The notes under the pieces are model-generated. The model was not told the DNA's origin, ran no database searches, and saw only the letters and a program-made list of their open reading frames with translations. From Bufo bufo (taxonomy: Eukaryota > Chordata > Amphibia > Anura > Bufonidae), in assembly GCF_905171765.1 (NCBI RefSeq), contig NC_053389.1:780276772-780340771 (forward strand): DNA of 64,000 nt, in the 5' to 3' direction. Positions 56,385-64,000 of the stretch are shown here, piece by piece. Position 1 is the first letter of the stretch; every line of letters begins with the position of its first letter. The position numbers and the translations under genes are program-made.

Positions 56385-56440
56385 AAAGCACAGATTTTGT
56401 CTGTAGTCTGTTACCATGGTGATGCACAGATCTGCCTTGG
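56385..56440. repeat. single copy of the 31-bp array's parent repeat
   Basis: TTGTCTGTAGTCTGTTACCATGGTGATGCACAGATCTGCC, broken here as TTGTCTGTAGTCTG, then TTACCATGGTGATGCACAG, equals one array unit in plus orientation. Confidence 0.75.
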
Positions 56441-56894
56441 AGCTGGAGGAACAAAGCGGTAGGTTGTTTTTTACTGGAACAGTAAAAAAAAAAAAATGGT
56501 TGAAAAGGGTGTACACTGCATTCAGAAGACCACCAGGGGTCAGTAGAGACATTAGGCAATCCTTCTACAGATGAATGCAATGTACTGAAGCTGCATTTTT
56601 TTCTTCTGATAATACGATACCAGTGTTTATACTTGTATGGCAGAATCTGATCTCCTCGACATGTTATATTACACCTGAGGTATGCCATGTTGTGTAATCC
56701 TCTGGGGAATACACTGTAGAAATTGAATGGCTGATGTGATATATTGTACGGTGCAGCTCTGGCAGAGAGGTAATATCACGTTGTATATGAGCGCATTGAA
56801 TCCTACAATTAGCCCAATGCATCTAAATTAACAATGAAGCACTTCTGCACATTGTATTGAAAAAAAAAAATATATATATATCCTACCGTATCGG

Positions 56895-57015
56895 GTACAC
56901 AGTTCCCAGTGCAAACCTATGTGTCTTCATGGCAACAGACAACTTCAGGATCTGACTACACAAGACCTGTAGTCTGTAACCATGGCGACACACAAGTCTG
57001 CATAGGAGATGTAGA
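56895..57015. repeat. complete palindromic parent of the 31-bp array
   Basis: The left arm GCAAACCTATGTGTCTTCATGG pairs with the right arm CCATGGCGACACACAAGTCTGC. ACCTGTAGTCTGTAACC is one array unit and GATGTAGACACAAAATGG matches the array's right flank (TGTATGCACAAAATAGG). Confidence 0.75.
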
Positions 57016-57179
57016 CACAAAATGGAAGGAGAATTCTAATCTAGAAAATTGTCAAAGTTGTTCCATTTTTGTTGCTTTTGCTTTCTATGCATTTAATGTT
57101 AAATTTTTTTTATTGGAAATGTAGATTTCGATTTTAAGTATTCAAGCCCACCCCCCAATACAGGACCATTAATCCTTAA

Positions 57180-57610
57180 AGGGGTTGTGTCACTTCAGTG
57201 AGTAGCATTTATCATGTAGAGAAAATCAATACAAGGCACTTACTAATGTATTGTGATTGTCCATATTGCTTCCTTTGCTGGCTGGATTCATTTTTTCATT
57301 ATACACTGCTTGTTTTCATGGTTACGACCACCCTGTAATCCAGCAGCAGTGGTCATGCTTGCACACTATAGGAAAAAGCACCAGCCTATGTGCGCTCCCA
57401 CAGTCCCGGCCACAAGAGAGGCCAGCGCTTTTTCCTATAGTTTGCAGGCACGGCCACCGGTGCTGGATTACAGGGTGGTCGTAACCATGGAAACAAGCAG
57501 TGCATAATGTGACGGAAAAATGAATCCAGCCCCTAAAGGAGGCAATATGGATAATAACAATACATTAGTAAGTGCCTTATAGTAATTTCTTCTACATAAT
57601 AAATGCTACT
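57180..57610. repeat. foldback MITE, copy 2 (twin of 32,365-32,800)
   Basis: GGGGTTGTGTCACTTCAGTGAG ... GCTTCCTTTGCTGGCTGGAT ... the mirror half TGAATCCAGCC; full-length and collinear with the first copy. Confidence 0.75.
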
Positions 57611-57945
57611 TAAACCCTTAAAATGCCTCCCCATACGCAGGGGCCCCTCACACAGGTTGTACTTAGTGGCTCCCTGGCACCCTCGTAGCGTCTGATGCCC
57701 ACAAGGAGTCGGGGGGGGGGGGGGTCAGCCAATAGCAGGGCGTGACAGGAACAAGCCTCCCTAGCATCGTGGGTGACGCTAAGGAGGCTCGTTCCCATCG
57801 CGCCCTGCTATTGGCTACCCCCCCCCCCCCCCGTGTTTTCATTTTTATCCGCACGATGGGGAGATGCAGTGGAAGTACAACCTCTGTGAGGGGCCCGGGC
57901 GCATGGGGAGGCATTTTAGGGGTTGGATAACCCCTTTAACCAAAC
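57600..57945. repeat. foldback with facing G and C tracts
   Basis: Outer arms (AAAATGCCTCCCCATACGCA against TGCGCATGGGGAGGCATTTT-type complement), inner arms around CCAATAGCAGGGCG, a run of 15 G ending at 57,724 and a run of about 15 C starting near 57,818. The element reads almost the same on both strands. Confidence 0.75.
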
Positions 57946-59745
57946 ACAAAAAAATCATCTCACTCAGATAAAAGGACAGTAGATAGGATATATGGACTAT
58001 TAACGTGTATCCATAGGCAAGGCTTATAGCAAATGATAACACTGAAGCAAATAATAAGACTGAATGCAGAAAGCTCCCTCTAGTGGTGGCTGCAAGGAAG
58101 CAGAATTTCATCATCTAGCTCAATGGTTGAGACTTGGAAAATAGAAATTCAGATCGAGTTTAGACCTCTCTATATATGGATCATTGCTTTTAAAAAAAAA
58201 GAGCAAAAAAGAAAGAAAAAAAGCTAATTTGTTGCTGAAGGTTTAAAGGATTGTGTTATGCCCTGTGTAATCCCAAATGGATATATATAAGCAGGAAATA
58301 GTTAATACTGACAGTTTAGTTGCAGGGGGACAGGCTGAACCTGCCCTTCCTTGTTAGGTGTGGCTGTTTACACACCAGTCTGGTTGCCTCCTGGGAATTT
58401 TTAGCCTAAAGCTAGGAACTATACTTGTTTGGAGACTGCTGCAGTCAAACAGGCCAAAAAAAAAAAACAGCAAAACACCCATCCTGTGGGGTGTGAAGCT
58501 GCTAGAAAAAAAGCAACTGTGGTAGGAGAAACTATGAAAGCAGAACAGACATTCCCACAAAAGATAAAAGGACCAAGTGAGTGCATGTGCAGGGAGAGCG
58601 AAAATAACTTGGACTTTGTTGCACGTGATTAGGGTATATTACTTCAGGCACCCGCCTCACTGAGACTTGCATGCCTTCAACTGGAAAGATTGCTAGTGTA
58701 GTACCTTAGACCTGGGGGTACTACTATTGTAACTACAACTGGGCTGTAATGTAAATTCTATGTGAATGTAATGACATGTAATACCCCATGTCTACCAGCA
58801 GATGGGGTATGGTTGGCAGTGTTTGGCAACAGGAATCAAACTTACCATTCCATTCCTCCCCTGGTGATAGGAGTGGGCTGGTCCGACTTCCTATCAAGGG
58901 TGGGACTGAGCTAGGGGAGTCAGTATAAGGTTAAATAGTGAGGAGTGAGGGAGAATGCGATCCATATCCCGCTCCTACAGGCAAGCTGGACCAAAGAGGC
59001 GGCTTACCTAGGAGTACGTAATTGCCTCACGTGGCCCTCAGAGGCAGCTGACCTAGGAGGACATTGCAGGGTCCTAGGCAACAGAGGAATTGCAAGATAC
59101 AGCATATTGGAGTCAGCAGAATGATCAAGCGACCAAGCTATCAAGACTCTACTGTAACGTGGTGGGAAACACGTTAAGACACCATCATGATAGTTCAGGA
59201 AAGGCAAAGCTAGGAGCCTGCATCAGTCAGTGGACACTTAGAGTCACAGGTGCCAAAGTAAAGCCGTAGGGAAAGGAATCCAGAGATAGAGAGAGACAGC
59301 GTCAGCTAGCAACTTTCTGAGCGTTACCTTTGCCACATTGACAGCCACCATACCCCATCATCTGTAAGGAGAGAAACCGAACTTTGTACATACTGCTGAT
59401 GAATGTGGTTCAACCATCTCTGCCTGGTTCCTTTCATCATCTTTTTTTTTACTGCACTGAACCTCAGGGAGTGACAGACTGAAGCAGGACACCGTGACAC
59501 AACACCACAACATCAGGGCCACTACCACTCCCATCCTCTGCACTGGCCCATCAGGGGCACTTACAGAAAGAGACTCAGGGAGGAGTACTACCATCATTAC
59601 AGCCAGCTCCTATTCACAGCCTTTGGGAAAACCTTGCTCTGTGATATACCTCAGAATAGGAGGTGCGTTCCTGTCACCCACTGACTGCTCAGCTCGCCGC
59701 GCTCCATCTCTCCCGGACAGAATGGTGAAGTAGGGAGATTTCTCC
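57946..59745. other. unidentified DNA, possible old LTR-type sequence
   Basis: A-rich patch at 58,190-58,230. From about 58,250 to 59,500 a stretch starting TGTGTTATGCCCTG and ending GTGACACA could be an LTR of unknown type, but no coding part or target duplication is seen. No DOCK5 exon found. Confidence 0.3.
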
Positions 59746-59749
59746 CTGC

Positions 59750-60050
59750 TCCACCATTCAGCCTGCAGGCACAGATCGCACTGCTGGCCTGTGTGGGAGG
59801 AGCCTTCAGCCCCAGAGTCTGCCTATGCTCCTCCCACTCAGTGCTGCAGAGCGATCTGTGTCTGCAGGGGAGAGAGCTTCAGGAACGGGGCAGGGTGAGT
59901 AGTTACTGTTTTCTTTTTTTTAACACATAGGTGTCACAGAGGGCTTTAAGGGATAAGTACTTTATGGGGGCACAATGTGGGCATAACTATTGTGAAAGTT
60001 ATACAATGAGGGCATAAATACTGTGAGGGGCATAGTGTGGACATAACTTC
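59750..60050 (+). mobile_element. hairpin / splice-donor module, copy 3
   Basis: Plus strand: a hairpin (CCTGCAGGCACAGATCGC at 59,761 against GCGATCTGTGTCTGCAGG at 59,851), then GGGGCAGG|GTGAGTAGTTAC (edge near 59,893), a T-run, then decayed units with CACAATGTGGGCATAAC. Same order as copies 1 and 2 but without TGACGTCA. Confidence 0.4.
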
Positions 60051-61204
60051 CATGAGCACTGGCTCGGCTATTTCCGTCGGGCCCATAGAAATGAATGGGA
60101 GCGGTGGCCGTGCATGAGAGGCGGGTAGCTGCGCCTGGTGGTGGACGGACCCTGGGAAACCCAGGGTCCTCCAGCCACAACTCTCCCTGGCTCCGTTCTC
60201 CTTGTAGGTGCAGGTTCCTAGCGATTTGCCCCCATTGTCTAAGATGGGATAACCCCTTTAATGTCTTTTACAAGAGTAAATAGTTTTGGACCACCTGGGA
60301 AGCAACTTCAGCCCACCAGTTTCCCTGCAGTGACCACTACAGGAGAAATGAAGTATTACACGGCGGCCCTTTGAATGAGCGTCCATATACACAGAGAACT
60401 CAAACCCACAGAATCAGCTCTGTGTTCTGGCTCATGGGGGGGTCCTGAGGACCTACCTTTATCAAGCATATGGACAGGTGATATTTTCATAAGACAAGCC
60501 CTTTAAAGGGCATCTCCATTTATGACTCTAAGCCACCAGATGAAGTATCCAGAAGCTGTGCATGTAATGAGGGGATCTTTGACTCCTTGCAGTTTCCATG
60601 CCCTCTACCTTATCAGGTCTGTGGTGTCCTTGGCCACACCCGGCCAGTGTATAGATCTCAGCAGGTTCCTATATTTCTACCCTGCCTGCCGTGTCATATA
60701 CGGCCTTCTCCTTCCTCTTCTCACTTTCACACCAGAAGCTCTCCTGTGGTTTTATTTATTCTTCCTGACGTTTGGGAAAGTCTTCAGACATTTCAGACAT
60801 TCTTTGCGAGCCTTCATTCTTGGAACAATCTGCGATTATTATGCATCAGGCATAAACTATAAATCACCGCAATACAACCTGCAAGAGCTGGGGACAGTCC
60901 GACGGTTTATCCCTATGCAGCAAGTGATGGGGCACCATTCCTTAGGATTCTTATAGAGCGTCACTTCTGTTATTCCTCTTGGAAATGTAGGAATCTAATG
61001 ACAAATGGAAACTATGCCCTTTGCTAACAAGGGTTGCCCTTAAACAATCCGACACTGTCCAATCAGTGCTGATGGTATTGGACTGTTCACAAGAAATGGT
61101 AAAACCCTGTTTAGTCATACATTTCCAGGAGGAACAATTGAGGAATGGCACAACACATAAGATGCCCAAAATTTGTTATTTTATGGGGGTGGGGGGTTAA
61201 TATT
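60051..61204. other. non-coding, nothing recognised
   Basis: An open frame of 144 codons at 60,522-60,956 has no recognisable domain and no splice link. TTTAAAGGGCATCTCC near 60,502 is a MITE-like end. Confidence 0.4.
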
Positions 61205-61447
61205 TACTAAGGCCTCATGCAGTGGTCAGCAAATTGTGGATCCGTAAAACATGGATCCCAGCCGTGGAGCATGCCACCCCTTATTGTTGTCCGCAAGACG
61301 AACAAGAACGGACGCAGAACGGACGTAAGGATGTGGACAGCACATGGGTGTGCCTTTGGCATCTTTTGCAGCCCCGTTGAGATGAATGGGCCCATATCCG
61401 ACCCACAAAACGCAGACCAAAGCTACGGCGGTGTGTATGAGGCCTAA
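61205..61447. repeat. dispersed GGATCC-type palindromic repeat, copy 5
   Basis: AAGGCCTCATGCAGTGGTCAG ... GGATCCGTAAAACATGGATCC ... GCGGTGTGTATGAGGCC; the two ends are complementary. Confidence 0.65.
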
Positions 61448-62255
61448 AGCGGACATGACAGGAGAGCTTTAAAAGAATGGTTAACCCCAAGGGGGGGGGG
61501 GGTTTGCCCAAAAGGCCCTCACAGATGAACAACCCCTTTAAAAGGGTTCTGCTATCTATCTCATGATGACACTCCTTTAATGAAGCCATTGCAGTGACCA
61601 GCAATTTTACTTTGCCCCTGGGAGGAAAGGTAATCATGGTAGATAGTGATAAAAAAAAAAAAATACATCTTCCTGCACAATTCACTTGATCGAGCAGAAG
61701 TTTGTACTTCAGAGCTGCAAGTCCCAGCCCTGGTCAGCCACTAGATGATCGGCATGGACACATGTAATGGCCGTGCCACCCTCTCTTGTCAATCCTGTAG
61801 ATGTTCGGCCCATAGTCACACCCTGCAGCCTCGGTGCCTATGTGGAAGAAGCGCCCCTACACTGCTGCCATGACCACATGACAGGGCGAGGGAGGCCTAC
61901 CATGTCTAATTACTGGCCTGGTCGCACGCCTGACGAGACGTTAACCATGTTCTGGAGAAGGAATGCTGACAGCATAAACATGGCTCTGCGGATAGTGATG
62001 GGAAACGTACAATTACCCAGTGAATCACTCGCAGGAGAGCCAGTGTAGAAATCCGCTTCACGAGTAATGGCTACAGTCAGATCAGTAACCACAATGGATT
62101 CTGTGATGTCCGTCGTGGAAGATGCCCCTTGGTCTACCCACCGTGCAGGGCCGGACAGAACCAGGGCTCCATGGAAATAAATGCTCTCACGGACCGCATC
62201 AGGCTCCATCGCTCCCCGCAAAAGAGGTTGCAGCGCTGTGAGATGTGGGGGGTGG
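61448..62255. other. non-coding, nothing recognised
   Basis: Poly-G at 61,492-61,502. Opposite-strand open frames (61,767-62,048 and 61,910-62,383) overlap each other and match nothing I recognise. Confidence 0.35.
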
Positions 62256-62940
62256 GCTACCAGCACTACTGGGGAAAGAGGGGGCCCTACTGTCTCTACC
62301 TGAAAAGTGGGGGTACTGTCATTTACAAGGAAGTAGGGGGCACTACTGTCATTAATAATGGCGTGGAGGTTCGTTACTGGCATTACTGGGGAAATAGGGG
62401 GTCCTACTGTCTGTCACTGAGAAGTGGGTGGCCCTACTATTATTTGTAAGGTACTAGATGGCCCTACTTTCACTAGTTAGGGAGTAAGGGGCCCTATGGT
62501 CACTATTAGGGAAACAGAGGGCCCTACTCTCACAACTGATTAAATAGGGGGGTGCTGCTGTGTCTACCTGGGAAGTAGGGGCTAGTGCGAGGAGCAGAGA
62601 ATAGAGGGGGCCCTACTGCCGGCAGCCGGGAAATGAGCAGGTCCTACTGTCACCAGCCAGGAAATAAGGGGGACCTACTGTCACCAGTGGGGAAATAAGG
62701 AGAACCTACTGTCACCAGTGGGGAAATAAGGAGGACCTACTGTCACCAGTGGGGAAATAAGGAGGACCTACTGTCACCAGTGGGGAAATAAGGAGGACTT
62801 ACTGTCACTAGCTAAGAAGTAAGGAGGCCCTACTGTCACCAGCCGGTAAGTAAGGGGGCCTTATTATCACCTGCCGAGAAGTAAAGGGGCCCTACTATCA
62901 CTAGCCGGGAAGTAAAGGGGCCCTACACTGGACAGTATAT
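62256..62940 (+). repeat. 31-bp minisatellite (GGGGAAATAAGGAGGACC)
   Basis: About 20 units. The right-hand core is nearly identical (TACTGTCACCAGT + GGGGAAATAAGGAGGACC, 62,670-62,800) and the left-hand units are diverged (CCTACTGTC, GTCACT, GGGGG), so the array homogenised from the middle. Confidence 0.85.
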
Positions 62941-64000
62941 ATACTACTACTCTACCTTATATTACCAGTAGAATACATCTTACAGGACGGCGCTGACCAG
63001 AAACATATGAGCCGCGTACACAGGGAAGCAGAAAAAGACGATTTTATCATCTTCATTATCGGTAATTAACTTTTAAAAAGCCATTATCTCCCAAAATTCC
63101 CAAAACACAAAAGGAGAAGTCGGGAGTATCCACCATGAACTATCAGAGATTTTCTCACATTCACTAATAGGACTGGAAATGTCCCGACAGAGAACTACTG
63201 AGCCATTTACTAGGTGGTGATTGAAGGGTTAATTTTGCACATTTTATTATACACAATCCATCTGTGGCGGTATCCCTTTAAGATGTAATTACGGGCTGTG
63301 ACTGTCTCATGTAAATTACAGGCCGCGTGCAACAAGAGACCTCACACTGGCGACCACAGACTGCCACGGTCTCCCGACCTCCGGATTTCTGCCAGCTCTC
63401 CCCCCCGTCCCTTGGTTCCGGCCCCCTGTAATATGGGGGCCCTCTGCAGTAAAGACTAAATGCATTAAAGGGGCAGTGGTCACTGGGAGGACATGCCAGC
63501 AGGGGTGCTGACCATTGGGACTATAGGACGATGCCTGTGGGCCCCTGGCCAGAAGGGACTTGTGGTAGTGGTCCCTGGCATCAGCTTATTCCCAATTAAA
63601 AGAAACATGCACACTCAGCCGGTCCAAGCATGCATGTCTGAGGGAAAGTGGGCTCCCACCTCTCATCTGTGCGGCCACCAGCCTTCAGTCAGGCACCAGA
63701 TGGTGTGGTGTGTAATCCGAGCCAGAGGTTTCCCTACTTTCTAAGGATGACTATGAATTGATACATTGTGCACATGTGTAGCAGAGTCGAGTATGTCATT
63801 TGGCACAATTCATGGTGATTTCACAAGGTTTAGTAGTTTAACATTGGAATCCAGCTACAACTGCTACATTCTCTTAAACCGCTCAGCTCTCCTGACACGT
63901 CTAGGTCAGCAAATACTTGCATTCCCCATGACAAGAATTCTTTGCATTGTGCTGTTCCTCTCCTACTCCTCCTGGAAATATATGAATAAAATGACAACTG
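62941..64000. other. 5' flank/intron, nothing recognised
   Basis: No exon encoding the SH3 start, no CpG-rich promoter and no array recognised in the last kilobase. Most likely still inside DOCK5 intron sequence or upstream of it. Confidence 0.35.

Noticed and set aside
60522..60956. 144-codon plus-strand frame
   Set aside because: No recognisable domain, no splice link, and it overlaps repeat-like DNA. Length alone is not enough in a vertebrate intron.
61767..62449. Overlapping frames on both strands near 61.8-62.4 kb
   Set aside because: They overlap each other and run into the 62.3 kb tandem array. Nothing recognised.
54486..64000. Missing first exons (SH3 start) of DOCK5
   Set aside because: I looked for the SH3 strands and a donor in the right phase on the minus strand and found nothing convincing, so none is reported.

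Overview
The window is vertebrate nuclear DNA, most likely from a frog or toad. One large gene with many introns runs right to left across it, and its introns are full of short palindromic DNA transposons, LINE fragments and minisatellites. The encoded protein is clearly a vertebrate DOCK-A protein but differs from the mammalian one. The dispersed repeats (GGATCC-rich palindromes, TTAAAGGGG-bounded foldbacks, hAT and Tc1 relics, L2/CR1-like LINE tails) resemble those common in anuran genomes. The species call is inference.

Gene: on the minus strand, 38 consecutive exons between 54,485 and 5,879 encode 1,361 codons of dedicator of cytokinesis 5 (DOCK5), a guanine-nucleotide exchange factor for Rac. 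They start at the last strand of the SH3 domain (about residue 57 by human numbering), pass through the DHR-1 lipid-binding domain and the ARM-like middle, and stop inside the DHR-2 catalytic domain (about residue 1418). Every intron is GT-AG, every junction keeps phase, and no exon carries a stop. The first exons (SH3 start, promoter) lie beyond 64,000 or were not visible. The last roughly 11 exons lie left of base 1. Introns range from 79 bp to 8.3 kb.

Layout: 1-1,051 hAT transposase relic; 1.7-3.5 kb minisatellite with a hairpin/splice-donor module; 5.9-20.3 kb the 3' exons with arrays at 6.8, 8.4 and 13-14.9 kb; 20.6-22.98 kb a Tc1-like relic whose 3' end grew into a 30-bp minisatellite; 24.3-25.7 kb a 31-bp array; 27.4-29.9 kb a broken Ty3/gypsy element with integrase ahead of reverse transcriptase and a 3' LTR; 31.9-45.2 kb exons 4-16 with several MITEs and a complete but dead Tc1 element; 45.9-50.1 kb two L2/CR1-like LINE pieces, one split by a hAT element; 51.1-53.5 kb a 31-bp array; 53.5-54.5 kb exons 1-3 of those seen; 54.5-64 kb repeats and unidentified DNA.

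The most interesting signals are non-coding: (a) three minisatellites whose repeat unit can be traced to the end of a transposable element beside or around it; (b) a mirror-image element with a 14-bp target duplication and two hammerhead-ribozyme-like cores, plus a third, better core elsewhere; (c) three copies of a module made of a hairpin, a consensus 5' splice site, a T-run and a minisatellite, two of which carry TGACGTCA; (d) a tandem duplication that left a decaying partial copy of a DOCK5 exon.
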